Shown: positions 35,413-44,547 of the stretch, piece after piece
Numbering within the stretch: position 1 is the first letter of the stretch
Layout: every line of letters begins with the position of its first letter
NCBI RefSeq assembly: GCF_003688595.1
Contig: NZ_RCWT01000012.1
Location: 310,001-374,000 of the forward strand
Direction of reading: 5' to 3'
Length of the DNA: 64,000 bases
DNA from: Sphingomonas sp. PP-F2F-G114-C0414
GTDB lineage: Bacteria; Pseudomonadota; Alphaproteobacteria; Sphingomonadales; Sphingomonadaceae
The notes under the pieces: generated by a model
The model's database searches: none
What the model saw: the letters and a program-made list of their open reading frames with translations, nothing else
What the model was told of the DNA's origin: nothing
Translations under genes and position numbers: made by a program

Positions 35413-36507
35413 TCATGCAAGTTCGGCGAGCGACGCGGGCTGATGCACCGGGCAACCGTTGAACTTGCCGCGAAAGTTCGCCGACAGCGCGTAGGTATCC
35501 TTGCGCGCACGGTTGACCCCGCCGAGCGGCTGGTGCGCGCTAACGCCGTTCCAGATGCTGTAGACCAGCGCATCGTCAGTCCGGTCGGTCACGCCCTGCT
35601 CCCAAGAAATTTGCGGCTCGACCGTAAGCGTCGCTACGGTGACGAACGGGCTCTCCGCTTCGTCCCACACCACCGACGCGTCCTCGATCGGCATCGCTTC
35701 GAGATCGGTGTTGAGCTGGACGCGAAGCTCCCATGCGCCACCATGCTCGATCAGCTCCTCGCGGACCACCTCGCGCAACGCGTCGGGGCGCGCGGTGATG
35801 TCGACCATGTCGCCGGTGAGACGCGTCAGGCTTGGCGAGACGGGAAACAGCGCGATCTTCGCGATGTAATCGCCGTAGCGCAGCGGGGTCTGCGAGTAAT
35901 AGGTTTCGCCTAGCGGGTGGACGGGCTTTGCACCACCCAGCGTCTGAAGCGTCGACGACTGGCCGCCGACCGCTTCGAGCGCGGCTTCGACGACGCGGAA
36001 GGTGGCGGACATCGCCTTCTTCACGCCCTCGAACTTGTCGGTGGTTTTCGACAGCAGCTTCAAGTTCTTCGAAAACGCCTTGGCATCCGCTGCGGCGAAC
36101 GCAGGCCCGTTGACCATGATGAAATCCTGAGTCGTCGCGCCGTCCGATCCTGGCAACCGCGCACCGGCGACGTCGAGAATCTTCAGCGCGAGCCCGCGCG
36201 GCAGGCTGATGCTGTCGTCGAGGATGTCGCCAGCATTGGTCGAGATGCGCAGGATCGCCTCGTGCTCGCCCGGCGTTGCGAAGATTCCCTGCGCAAATTC
36301 ATGGGGTAGATCGGCGGAGATAGTCAGCATGCCGCGGGCGATGCCGTGCGCCTTGGCATGGACCGCGCGGACCGCATGGCCATAGTCCTGCGAGGTGGTC
36401 TCGAGAATCTCGCGGAACGAGTCCTTGAGGCCGGCCAGCGTCTCCTGCTCGTCAGAGGCGACCGTCTCGACGGACGGATCGTAGCGGACGGGGGGCTTGC
36501 TGGGCAT
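35413..36507 (-). CDS. Catalase-family haem protein (y4iL-like)
   Basis: 364 residues. The catalase-like fold is recognisable from HAKAHGIARGMLTIS (the active-site histidine region), LRISTNAGD and DFIMVNGPAF, but the protein is shorter than clade catalases and belongs to the small catalase-related group. Such proteins may break down hydroperoxides rather than hydrogen peroxide. ATG 36507 has GGAG nine bases upstream; the frame is open further to 36618. It is transcribed with the metallophosphoesterase. Confidence 0.82.
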   Translation of the reverse strand: MPSKPPVRYDPSVETVASDEQETLAGLKDSFREILETTSQDYGHAVRAVHAKAHGIARGMLTISADLPHEFAQGIFATPGEHEAILRISTNAGDILDDSISLPRGLALKILDVAGARLPGSDGATTQDFIMVNGPAFAAADAKAFSKNLKLLSKTTDKFEGVKKAMSATFRVVEAALEAVGGQSSTLQTLGGAKPVHPLGETYYSQTPLRYGDYIAKIALFPVSPSLTRLTGDMVDITARPDALREVVREELIEHGGAWELRVQLNTDLEAMPIEDASVVWDEAESPFVTVATLTVEPQISWEQGVTDRTDDALVYSIWNGVSAHQPLGGVNRARKDTYALSANFRGKFNGCPVHQPASLAELA

Positions 36508-36632
36508 CGGGTAGAACTCCATTTCGTATCGGATAGTAACCCCTTGGTCTCGCAAGACGTTCCGCGAGATTGCGATCACGACGTTGCAAACCGGCTGCCA
36601 ACCGCCGATCAGCGCCATCGAAGGAGCCTATG

Positions 36633-37307
36633 ATGCACATACCCGAAGTCACCCCGCCAACGGTCGCGATCACCGGCACCACGGACCGCTTCCCGGTCCG
36701 GCGCATTTTCTGCGTCGGTCAGAATTATGCGGATCACGCTCGCGAGATGGGATCCGATCCCGACCGGCAACAGCCGTTCTTCTTCTCGAAGCCGGCAGAT
36801 GCCGTCGTCGCGAGCGGCACGACGTTGCCGTTTCCCACGCAGACCGAGGATTTGCATCACGAGGTGGAACTGGTCGTTGCGATCGGCGTCGGCGGGAAGG
36901 ATGTCGCAGTGGCGGAGGCGGCGGCAATGATCTTTGGCGCTGGCGTCGGCATCGATCTGACGCGCCGCGATCTTCAGGCTCTGGCGAAGAAGGCGGGTCG
37001 TCCGTGGGACATGGCGAAAGGGTTCGATCAATCGGCCCCGGTCGGTGCGCTGACGCCGGGCCGGCCGGCCACGCACGGCGCTATCGCACTGGCAGTCGAT
37101 GGCGAAACGCGGCAATCGGGTGACCTGTCGATGATGATCTGGAGCGTGGCCGAGGTGATTGCGACGCTGTCGACGTTGGTCGAACTCGCGCCGGGCGACC
37201 TGATCTTTACGGGGACGCCCGCCGGCGTCGGCCCGATCCGGCGCGGCCAGCGCGTCCGCGCGACGATCGATGGGCTCGAGCCGCTGGAGATCGCCTTCGA
37301 AGGCTAA
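36633..37307 (+). CDS. Fumarylacetoacetate hydrolase-family protein (acylpyruvase-like)
   Basis: 224 residues. RRIFCVGQNYADHAREMG, FFFSKPADAVV, HHEVELVVAIG (metal-binding glutamates), GIDLTRRDLQ and DLIFTGTPAGVGP match FAHD1/acylpyruvate hydrolase relatives, which split acylpyruvates or decarboxylate oxaloacetate using a divalent metal. AAGGAG at 36621-36626 favours the second of two ATGs, at 36633. It is divergent from the catalase-like gene. Confidence 0.9.
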   Translation: MHIPEVTPPTVAITGTTDRFPVRRIFCVGQNYADHAREMGSDPDRQQPFFFSKPADAVVASGTTLPFPTQTEDLHHEVELVVAIGVGGKDVAVAEAAAMIFGAGVGIDLTRRDLQALAKKAGRPWDMAKGFDQSAPVGALTPGRPATHGAIALAVDGETRQSGDLSMMIWSVAEVIATLSTLVELAPGDLIFTGTPAGVGPIRRGQRVRATIDGLEPLEIAFEG

Positions 37308-37350
37308 GAGGGATCGCCATTAAGTTCGGTTCGGCAAATCCCACCCACTT

Positions 37351-37446
37351 CCGTCATGCCGGGCTCGTTCCGGCATCCACGGTGCCGCACGATAAATAGT
37401 ATTTGGTTTGCGGAACGGTGGACCCCGGAACCAGTCCGGGGTGACG
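37351..37446. repeat. Paired inverted repeat, family D
   Basis: Arms CCGTCATGCCGGGCTCGTTC and GGACCCCGGAACCAGTCCGG...GTGACGG are imperfect complements around a short AT-rich centre. It lies in the 329-base gap 37308-37636, whose remainder should hold the promoter of the PepSY gene; I see no clear operator. Confidence 0.6.
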
Positions 37447-37636
37447 GAGAAATTTTGGGAATGGCGCGATCCAGTCGACCGTTCGGGGTCTGCCGTCGCC
37501 TGAACTACCTCTATCGATTTCGCGGCCTGCGAGGCCAGCGTCGTTCCGCTATTGCACATCGTTATCATTTCTATACGACTGCGCGCATGAAGGATCGCGG
37601 TGCTGCACATTCGGAACAGACGATCGGCGTGCGCCC

Positions 37637-38767
37637 GTGACCCGCGGTACGATCAAGGCGTGGTACCTGGTTCACAAATGGACAAGCCTGATCTGCACGG
37701 CGTTCCTGTTGATGCTGTGCGTGACCGGGCTGCCGTTGATCTTCCACGAGGAGATCGACGGCTGGCTCGATCCGCCCGCACCGCTCGCGGCACTGCCGGC
37801 GACGACCCCGGCGCTATCGCTCGACACCATCCTCGCGCGCGCCGCCGCGCAGGCGCCCGGCGATATCCCACTCTATCTGAGCTTCGACGACCACCGGCCG
37901 ATCGTCTACGTCACCACCGGGCCTACCCCGGATGCGGTTCCTGCCGCGATGCATTTCCTCGCGCTCGACGCGCGCACCGGCACGATGCTGCCGCCGCATG
38001 TCGACGGCGTCATGGATTTCATCCTCAAGCTGCACACCGACATGCTGCTCGGCTTCTGGGCGGAGATCTTCCTCGGTTTCATGGGCCTGCTGTTCTTCGC
38101 GGCGATCGTGTCGGGCGTGGTGCTCTACGCGCCGTTCATGGCGAAGCTCGACTTTGGGACGCTGCGCCGCAACCGAAGCACACGGCTCGGCTGGCTCGAC
38201 CGGCACAACCTGCTCGGCATCGTCACACTGGTCTGGGCGAGCGTCGTCGGACTGACGGGTACGTTCAACACGCTGGTCGTGCCGATCACCGGGATCTGGA
38301 AGGCAAACGGGCTCGCCGCGATCATGGCTAGCGAGGCGCGGACGCCGCTCGGCACGCAGCGCGCGTCGGTGCAGGCTGCGCTCGACGCGGTGCAGCGCAA
38401 GGCGCCGGACATGACGCCGCAGTTCATCGCGTTTCCCGGCGTCGTGTTCAGCAGCAAGCATCATTATGCGGTTTTCCTGCGTGGGACGACGCCGCTGACG
38501 TCGAAACTGCTGTTGCCGGGGTTCGTCGATGCGGCAACCGGGCGGCTCGACGCGGTGACGCCGATGCCGTGGTACATGCAGGCGATGCTGCTCGCGCAGC
38601 CGCTGCACTTCGGCGATTATGGCGGGATGGCGATGAAAATCGTCTGGGCGGTGTTCGACGCGCTGACGATCGTCGTGCTCGGCAGCGGGCTGTACCTCTG
38701 GCTGCGGCGACGCGGCGGGCCGAGCGAACAGCGTGTTCGCGAAGTCGTGATGGCGGGTGAGGCATGA
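37637..38767 (+). CDS. PepSY-associated transmembrane protein
   Basis: 376 residues with four membrane segments, near residues 13-33, 134-160, 186-206 and 332-352. The family features are there: WYLVHKWTSLICTAFLLMLCVTGLPL at the start, histidine-bearing LKLHTDML and LDRHNLLGIVTLVWASVVGLTG later, PLHFGDYGG near the end. Members often accompany TonB receptors and siderophore or metal uptake and may reduce iron or process peptides; none of those genes adjoin. The start is GTG 37637. It overlaps the next gene by four bases. Confidence 0.85.
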   Translation: MTRGTIKAWYLVHKWTSLICTAFLLMLCVTGLPLIFHEEIDGWLDPPAPLAALPATTPALSLDTILARAAAQAPGDIPLYLSFDDHRPIVYVTTGPTPDAVPAAMHFLALDARTGTMLPPHVDGVMDFILKLHTDMLLGFWAEIFLGFMGLLFFAAIVSGVVLYAPFMAKLDFGTLRRNRSTRLGWLDRHNLLGIVTLVWASVVGLTGTFNTLVVPITGIWKANGLAAIMASEARTPLGTQRASVQAALDAVQRKAPDMTPQFIAFPGVVFSSKHHYAVFLRGTTPLTSKLLLPGFVDAATGRLDAVTPMPWYMQAMLLAQPLHFGDYGGMAMKIVWAVFDALTIVVLGSGLYLWLRRRGGPSEQRVREVVMAGEA

Positions 38768-38997
38768 GACACAGGACGACGCTGCAGGTTTTCGGCGTGC
38801 CGATCCTGCTTGGGATCGCCACGCTACTCGGGCTTGGCGCAGGGCTGATCGGCGATGGCGGCTGGGACGTCGCGGCCGGGCTGCTGCTCGCCGCACCGCT
38901 CGCGATCACCGGCTGGTATTGGACGCGGACGGCGCCGACGGTCAGGCGTAACCGCACTGGCGCGGTGCACCAAATGCCCGCAGTTCGGCGGGTGTGA
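38764..38997 (+). CDS. Small two-helix membrane protein
   Basis: 77 residues: VFGVPILLGIATLLGLGAGLIG and VAAGLLLAAPLAITGWYW are two membrane segments, followed by a basic tail. The ATGA overlap with the PepSY gene shows it is the second gene of that operon, probably a small partner. Similar two-helix proteins are often found behind PepSY genes. No function known. Confidence 0.75.
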   Translation: MRHRTTLQVFGVPILLGIATLLGLGAGLIGDGGWDVAAGLLLAAPLAITGWYWTRTAPTVRRNRTGAVHQMPAVRRV

Positions 38998-39032
38998 CGA
39001 AACGGGGCCGGTGGATTGCCGACCCCGTTTCG
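38998..39032. terminator. Hairpin terminator between convergent genes
   Basis: CGAAACGGGG at 38998-39007 pairs with CCCCGTTTCG at 39023-39032. It lies just past the PepSY operon and before the end of the minus-strand gene; it can serve both directions. Confidence 0.75.
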
Positions 39033-39048
39033 CAGTTTCGTTCTCGGC

Positions 39049-39741
39049 TCAGACGCCGCGCGCCGGTTGTGCAATACCGGTCGTTGGAGTTGGCGCGGTG
39101 CCGGTCAGTGGGACCGGCGGAGTGCCGGTCACCGGAGCCGGTGGCGTAACACCGGGTGCTGGAGCCGGCGGCAGCGTGCCGGGTGTTCCCATCGGCGCCG
39201 GGGGGACGACGCCGGCTGGCGGCGGCGGTGGCGGCGCACCGGGTCCACCTGGACCGCCCGGGCCACCAGGGCCACCAGGGCCGCCGGGACCACCATCGGG
39301 GCCATCCGGACCGGGGCCGGGCCGCCCCCGCGGCGGACCGCCGACCGGGCCGAGCGCGGTCACCTTGCCGCCCACACCGACCAGATACGACGCATGGACG
39401 AAGCCCTGGTCGAACTGGCCCTGGACGGTGACCGGCTGGCCGGGGGTGACGAGCGTGCCGTCTTCGCCTTCGCGGCCGAGATCGACCAGCGCACGGCCGG
39501 TGCGATCGGCCATCACGAACTTGTTGCCGTAGACCTCGGCGACGGTGCCGCGGATCGTGACGATGCCGTCCGACTGGAGCGAGCGGATCGCGACCGGTGT
39601 GGCGGGGGCCATGCTCACCGTCGGGCGGGTGGCGGCGACGGTGACGGCACCGGCGGCACCGCCGACGACGAGCAGACCGGCGGCGGCGATCGCCAGGCGG
39701 TTGCGGCGAAACTTCGAAGGATTGGCGGGGTGTTGCGACAT
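39049..39741 (-). CDS. Exported OB-fold-like protein with Gly/Pro-repeat tail
   Basis: 230 residues. A hydrophobic anchor or signal is at about 17-40 (LAIAAAGLLVVGGAAGAVTVAA), then a small beta domain with VTIRGTVAEVYGNKFVMADRTGRALVDLG and VTVQGQFDQGFVHASYLVG, resembling bacterial OB-fold (YgiW/DUF5666-type) domains. The last ~90 residues are a collagen-like GGPGGP run, then PPPPPP and Pro/Val/Gly repeats. ATG 39741 is preferred over an upstream start because of the signal. It is divergent from the response regulator gene. Confidence 0.72.
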   Translation of the reverse strand: MSQHPANPSKFRRNRLAIAAAGLLVVGGAAGAVTVAATRPTVSMAPATPVAIRSLQSDGIVTIRGTVAEVYGNKFVMADRTGRALVDLGREGEDGTLVTPGQPVTVQGQFDQGFVHASYLVGVGGKVTALGPVGGPPRGRPGPGPDGPDGGPGGPGGPGGPGGPGGPGAPPPPPPAGVVPPAPMGTPGTLPPAPAPGVTPPAPVTGTPPVPLTGTAPTPTTGIAQPARGV

Positions 39742-39867
39742 GATGTCTGTCCTCTCGTTGGTTGACGAGAGACGCTCTACGCCGAGTCGGCCGACGCTCG
39801 CTGAACCAAGCCGTTCAGTTTCCGTTTGGCACTTGGGCATAAGGCCAGCGGGTCAGGGGAAACAAGC

Positions 39868-40533
39868 ATGCGGGTATTGGTGGTCGAGGACGACGTGGCG
39901 ATCGCCGACGGGTTGGCGCGGGCATTGCGCGCGGAGCATTTCGCGGTCGACGTCGCGACCAACGGCGAGGACGGGGGGCATCTCGGCGCGACCGAACTCT
40001 ACGACGTCGCGGTGCTCGACTTAGGCCTGCCCAAGCGCGACGGCCTGTCGGTGCTGCGCGACTGGCGCGCGGCCGGGCGCGACCTGCCGGTGCTGATCCT
40101 GACCGCGCGCGACGGCTGGTCGGAAAAGGTCGAGGGGTTCAAGGCTGGCGCCGACGATTATGTCGTGAAGCCGTTCCGCGTCGAGGAAGTCGTGATGCGG
40201 CTCCGCGCGCTCGTCCGCCGCGCCGCAGGTCATGCCGCCTCGCGCGTGACATGCGGGCCGCTGGCGTTCGACGCGCAGCTCGGCACGTTCGAGCTCGACG
40301 GCCTGCCGCTGAAGCTGACCGCGTTCGAATGGCGCGTTCTGTCCGCGCTGATGCTCCGCCGCGAAGTGGTGATCGAACGTGCCGACCTGATCGAACGCGT
40401 CTACGAGGGCGATGCCGATGTCGATTCGAACTCGATCGAGGTGATCATCGGCCGGTTGCGACGGAAAATCGGCGCGCAGATGATCGAGACGGTGCGTGGA
40501 CGGGGCTACCGGTTGACGGGCGACGGCGCGTGA
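39868..40533 (+). CDS. OmpR/PhoB-family response regulator
   Basis: 221 residues. The receiver has acidic VVEDDV at the start, phospho-acceptor Asp51 in VAVLDLGLPKRDG and KPF near 102. A winged-helix DNA-binding domain follows (LPLKLTAFEWRVLSALMLRREVV). The GTGA overlap with the histidine kinase makes a standard two-component pair of the QseB/FeuP/PhoP type. It may regulate the divergent Gly/Pro-rich protein gene, but no operator is visible. Confidence 0.93.
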   Translation: MRVLVVEDDVAIADGLARALRAEHFAVDVATNGEDGGHLGATELYDVAVLDLGLPKRDGLSVLRDWRAAGRDLPVLILTARDGWSEKVEGFKAGADDYVVKPFRVEEVVMRLRALVRRAAGHAASRVTCGPLAFDAQLGTFELDGLPLKLTAFEWRVLSALMLRREVVIERADLIERVYEGDADVDSNSIEVIIGRLRRKIGAQMIETVRGRGYRLTGDGA

Positions 40534-41903
40534 AGGTGCGACGGTCGCTCGTTCCCCGGTCGTTATACGGCCGGATGCTGGCGATCTCGGCGATCTCGAC
40601 GCTGGTCGCGCTGGTGTTCGCGGGGTTCGCGATCAGCCATGTCCTCGAACGCTTCGTGATGCACGGGCTCGACGACCGGCTCGATGCGCAGGTGTCGGTG
40701 GTCGCGCGGGCGGTCCGCCCCGACGGGACGCTCGATGGGGCGCGGGTGGTCGATCTGGCCGGGTTCGATACGCCCGGTTCGGGCTGGGCCTGGCAGGTGG
40801 CAAGTCCTGCGGGTCGCTGGACCAGCGACGGGGCATTGCCCGAGGCTGCCGCCTTGCCCGGCCCCGACACCGCCCTCCCTCGCCCGCCGGCACCGCCCGA
40901 GATCGACGATCGGCAGCCGCGGCCCGGCGAGACGCGCGACCGGCACGGGCAACGCCTGCATTCGCGCACCTCGACCGTCGCCAGTCGCGCAGGCCCGGTG
41001 ACGATCACCGCGATCGGCCCGCGGCGGATCGTCGAGGCGCCGTTGCGCGAGGCGATGATCCCGCTGCTCGGCTCGCTCGCGCTGCTCGGTATCGGTCTCG
41101 GGCTGGCGACGCTGGTGCAACTCCGGATCGGGTTTCGGCCATTGCGCGATCTGCGCACGTCGCTGGCAGCCGTCCGGGCCGGCAGCGCGCATCACGTGCC
41201 CGACGATCAGCCCGGCGAACTGCGCCCGCTGGTCATCGAACTGAACGCGCTGATCGACCAGAATGCCGCGGGGCTGGCGCACGCCCGCCAGCATGTCGCG
41301 AACCTCGCGCATGGGCTGAAGACGCCGCTGGCCGCGCTGTCGCTCAAGCTGGCCGAGGTCGGCGCAGGCGACAGGCTGCGCGACATGGTCGATCAGATCG
41401 GCTCGCGCGTCCGCCATCATCTCGGGCGCGCGCGCGCAGACGCCGCTGGGTCGGGCGCGCGCGCGCGCACCGCAATCGCCCCCGCGATCGGCGATCTCAC
41501 CGACGTCCTGCGTCGGATCCATGCCGAGCGTCCGCTGTCGGTCGAGATCGCCGTGCTGCCCAAGATCGCGGTGGCGATCGACCCCCAGGACCTCGACGAG
41601 ATGGTCGGCAATCTGCTCGACAACGCCTGGCGTCACGCGCGCGCACGGATATCGGTTATCGCCGTAATAGAAGGTCCCCTTGTGGCGCTGACGATCGCCG
41701 ACGACGGCGACGGGCTCGACAATGCGGTGATCGACCAGGCGATGATGCCGGGCCGTCGGCTCGACGAACGCGGCGACGGGCATGGCTTCGGCCTGTCGAT
41801 CACGCGCGAGCTCGCCGAGCTCAATGGCGGTGGGTTAACGCTCGGACGATCGTCCGAACTCGGTGGGCTGTCGGCCATGCTGACGCTACCGATCCAGGCC
41901 TAA
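40530..41903 (+). CDS. Sensor histidine kinase (EnvZ/PhoQ-like)
   Basis: 457 residues. Membrane segments lie near 16-36 and 173-195 with a Pro-rich periplasmic loop between, then HAMP. The H-box is NLAHGLKTPLAAL (phospho-acceptor His), the N-box EMVGNLLDNAWRHA, G1 DDGDGLD and G2 HGFGLSI. AHGLKTP instead of SHELRTP is typical of PhoQ/FeuQ relatives, which sense divalent cations or envelope state. The start GTG 40530 overlaps the regulator stop (GTGA). Confidence 0.93.
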   Translation: MKVRRSLVPRSLYGRMLAISAISTLVALVFAGFAISHVLERFVMHGLDDRLDAQVSVVARAVRPDGTLDGARVVDLAGFDTPGSGWAWQVASPAGRWTSDGALPEAAALPGPDTALPRPPAPPEIDDRQPRPGETRDRHGQRLHSRTSTVASRAGPVTITAIGPRRIVEAPLREAMIPLLGSLALLGIGLGLATLVQLRIGFRPLRDLRTSLAAVRAGSAHHVPDDQPGELRPLVIELNALIDQNAAGLAHARQHVANLAHGLKTPLAALSLKLAEVGAGDRLRDMVDQIGSRVRHHLGRARADAAGSGARARTAIAPAIGDLTDVLRRIHAERPLSVEIAVLPKIAVAIDPQDLDEMVGNLLDNAWRHARARISVIAVIEGPLVALTIADDGDGLDNAVIDQAMMPGRRLDERGDGHGFGLSITRELAELNGGGLTLGRSSELGGLSAMLTLPIQA

Positions 41904-42000
41904 GGCTCGCTAACCCCCCGACAAAACTTCAGGAATTTCGGAACTTACAATTTTTGTCTGCCTAATAAGATCTTGGCCCCTGCGCGGCGAGCCCCCGCAC

Positions 42001-42016
42001 TTAAGTCGAAATTAAC
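42001..42016 (+). promoter_or_regulatory. CtrA box upstream of ctrA
   Basis: TTAA at 42001-42004, seven bases, TTAAC at 42012-42016: a perfect match to the known CtrA consensus TTAA-N7-TTAAC, 90 bases before the ctrA start. A further TTAA half site is at 42041-42044. It suggests autoregulation. The rest of 41904-42105 holds no gene. Confidence 0.8.
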
Positions 42017-42105
42017 CTTTTACCTTCATTTGTCCTGTGGTTAATGAGTGGAAGTCGAGCTGCGGACATGAGGTGTCGAGCGGTCTCGCGAACAGGGGAC
42101 GACGC

Positions 42106-42807
42106 ATGCGGGTGCTGCTGATCGAGGACGAGCCGACGACGGCCAAGGCTATCGAGCTGATGCTGACGACCGAAGGGTTCAACGTCTACATCACCGATCT
42201 CGGGGAAGAAGGCCTCGATCTGGGCAAGCTGTATGATTACGACATCATCCTGCTCGATCTGAACCTGCCCGACATGCACGGCTACGACGTGCTCAAGCGC
42301 CTGCGGGTCGCACGCGTGTCGACGCCGGTACTGATCCTGTCGGGTGTGAACGAGATGGACTCGAAGGTACGCAGCTTCGGCTTCGGCGCCGACGATTACG
42401 TCACCAAGCCATTCCACCGCGAGGAACTGGTCGCGCGCATCCACGCCGTCGTCCGCCGCTCGAAGGGCCACAGCCAGTCGGTCATCCGCACCGGCAAGCT
42501 GGCGGTCAATCTCGATGCGAAGACGGTCGAAGTCGATGGCAGCCGCGTCCACCTGACCGGCAAGGAATATGCGATGCTGGAGCTATTGTCGCTCCGCAAG
42601 GGCACGACGCTCACCAAGGAAATGTTTCTCAACCACCTGTATGGCGGGATGGACGAGCCGGAACTGAAGATCATCGACGTGTTCATCTGCAAGCTGCGCA
42701 AGAAGCTCAGCCTGGCGTGTGACGGCGAGAATTACATCGAGACCGTCTGGGGTCGCGGCTATGTGCTGCGCGAACCCGACGAGGTGCTCGAAGCCCAGGT
42801 CGCGTAA
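42106..42807 (+). CDS. ctrA: Cell-cycle response regulator CtrA
   Basis: 233 residues. [20 protein letters not shown], then phospho-acceptor Asp51 in [18 protein letters not shown], and the strongly conserved CtrA winged-helix end ([44 protein letters not shown]). CtrA is the alphaproteobacterial master regulator of cell cycle, motility and pili, and blocks replication origins in Caulobacter. A CtrA box lies in its upstream region. The cpa pilus operon at 59405-64000 is a typical target class. ATG 42106 gives the conserved length. Confidence 0.96.
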   Translation: MRVLLIEDEPTTAKAIELMLTTEGFNVYITDLGEEGLDLGKLYDYDIILLDLNLPDMHGYDVLKRLRVARVSTPVLILSGVNEMDSKVRSFGFGADDYVTKPFHREELVARIHAVVRRSKGHSQSVIRTGKLAVNLDAKTVEVDGSRVHLTGKEYAMLELLSLRKGTTLTKEMFLNHLYGGMDEPELKIIDVFICKLRKKLSLACDGENYIETVWGRGYVLREPDEVLEAQVA

Positions 42808-42832
42808 CTCCCCTGTATTTCGGGAGCGCATG

Positions 42833-42873
42833 AGGCCGCGGTACCGGGGGGTGCCGCGGCCTTTCCTGTTTTT
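42833..42873 (+). terminator. Rho-independent terminator of ctrA
   Basis: AGGCCGCGG (42833-42841) pairs with CCGCGGCCT (42854-42862), followed by the T-rich TTCCTGTTTTT. Confidence 0.85.
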
Positions 42874-42919
42874 GGCGGGCGCAGCGAAGGACCCCTACGC
42901 CGTCGCCAAGCGAACGCGC

Positions 42920-43001
42920 CGTCATCCTGACGAAAGTCAGTATCTAGAGCAATAAAGCGGGATGCCTGGAACCCTGGGTCCTGACTTTCGTCAGGATGAC
43001 G
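42920..43001. repeat. Paired inverted repeat, family C, copy 3
   Basis: CGTCATCCTGACGAAAGTCA and its complement, as at 13880 and 14121. It lies between the convergent ctrA and phospholipase-D-like genes. Confidence 0.85.
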
Positions 43002-43020
43002 GGTCGCGGGCGGGTCAGAC

Positions 43021-44448
43021 CTATTTCTTCCGCCGCAGCCGCCGGAACAGGCCGCGCTTGCTGAGCGCCTCGAACATTTCTTCCGGGCCTTCGGGATCGA
43101 GCACCTCATTGTCCGCCAGCCATTCCTCGACCGCGGTCAGGTCGGGGACCTCGTAGGGCTGGACTGTCTTCCCCTTACCGCGCAGGCGCTCGATCGTCTC
43201 GATCAGCGACCCGGTCTCGGCGATCAGATCGCTGACCACCGACACCTCGACCCCAAGATGTTCGGCGATCAACCCGTCGCGGATGGCGGCGATGCCCCGC
43301 GCGGTCGCGTCGTCGGTCGCGCGAATCGCCAGATCGCACTCGGTATCGAGCCGCAGCGAGCGGTTGTTCATGTTCGACGACCCGAGCCGGAACACGTCGT
43401 CGTCGGCGATCAGGATCTTCGCGTGGCAGTAGATCGGCTCGCCGCCCGCGGTGTAGGGATGATACATCCGCAGCCGCCCGTGCGTATCGCGCCGGTGCAG
43501 CGCCTCCATCAGCCGCGCCCGCGCGGTATCCATCGCGATCGGTTCGAGCCAGCCTTGCGCGGTGGTCGGGTTGATGATGACGATTTCGGGCCCGTCCGCC
43601 TCGTCGAGCCGCCGCGCCACCGCCTCGGCGATTTTCCGCGACGCGAAATACTGGCTCTCGATGTAGAGATGCTTCTTCGCCCGCGCGATCTGGCCGAGGA
43701 ACAGCGCCTCGCTTTCGTAGACCGGTTCCTGGTCGGACATCTCGGGTTCGCTGCGCGCGATCGCGACGTCGACATCGCGGAAATCGACCGGCAGCCCCTC
43801 GGGCCAGTGTTTTCCGCCGGGTTTGCCCGCCGCCATCTTCATCCCGCCAGCCAGATGCCAGCGCCGCCGGAACAGCTCGCCCAGTGCATGCGCCACGGGC
43901 CCCTGCACCGCGCTGATCGCGTCGTGCCACGGCTTGTACGGCTTGCCCGACGGCTGGACGCGGTGCGGATCGCCATCGTGGTGATCGCGCGTGTCCCAGC
44001 GGTCGCCGGTCATGTCGATGCCGCCGCAGAACGCCAGCGCATCGTCGATGATCACGATCTTCTGGTGGTGCGATGCGGCGGTCGGATGATGCCCATCGAG
44101 CTTGGTGTGGATGCGCTTGTGCTTCATCCATTTCAGCATCGTGAAGACGGTCGACCCGCGGAACAGCGACTTGATCGCGCCGGTATCCCAACGCAGCACG
44201 AAGATCTCAAGCTCGGGTTCGCGCTCGACCAGCCAAAGCATGAACTCGCCGAGCGTCTTGGGCTCGCCGGGACGATCGACGCCAGGTTCGAGGGCGATGC
44301 GCGCGTCGAAGTCCCAGCCGATTAGCAGGATGCGACGCTTGGCACCCATCATCGCGACGCGCGCGGTCCGGAAATAGTCCGCCGCATCGACGATCACCGC
44401 CATCTGTTCGGCGCGTTCGACCCGCCAGCATTCCGTCCCGACCTGCAT
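43021..44448 (-). CDS. Phospholipase D-family protein (cardiolipin synthase-like)
   Basis: 475 residues with two HKD active-site motifs: HHQKIVIIDD (His128, Lys130, Asp135) and YCHAKILIADDDVFRLGSSNMNNRS in the second half. No N-terminal membrane segment is seen, unlike classical cardiolipin synthase A; this soluble layout matches PLD-like transphosphatidylases and some plant-type PLD relatives. It could hydrolyse or transfer phosphatidyl groups. It is divergent from dinB. The C-terminus is highly basic (RRLRRKK). Confidence 0.88.
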   Translation of the reverse strand: MQVGTECWRVERAEQMAVIVDAADYFRTARVAMMGAKRRILLIGWDFDARIALEPGVDRPGEPKTLGEFMLWLVEREPELEIFVLRWDTGAIKSLFRGSTVFTMLKWMKHKRIHTKLDGHHPTAASHHQKIVIIDDALAFCGGIDMTGDRWDTRDHHDGDPHRVQPSGKPYKPWHDAISAVQGPVAHALGELFRRRWHLAGGMKMAAGKPGGKHWPEGLPVDFRDVDVAIARSEPEMSDQEPVYESEALFLGQIARAKKHLYIESQYFASRKIAEAVARRLDEADGPEIVIINPTTAQGWLEPIAMDTARARLMEALHRRDTHGRLRMYHPYTAGGEPIYCHAKILIADDDVFRLGSSNMNNRSLRLDTECDLAIRATDDATARGIAAIRDGLIAEHLGVEVSVVSDLIAETGSLIETIERLRGKGKTVQPYEVPDLTAVEEWLADNEVLDPEGPEEMFEALSKRGLFRRLRRKK

Positions 44449-44547
44449 TCGCGTCCCTTCGTTTGCCTGTCGGCAATACCTGCGGCCGGACGATTGGTTG
44501 CGGATGCACCTGTATCGCCGCCCCCCGCGCGCCTATCTAGCGCGCTG

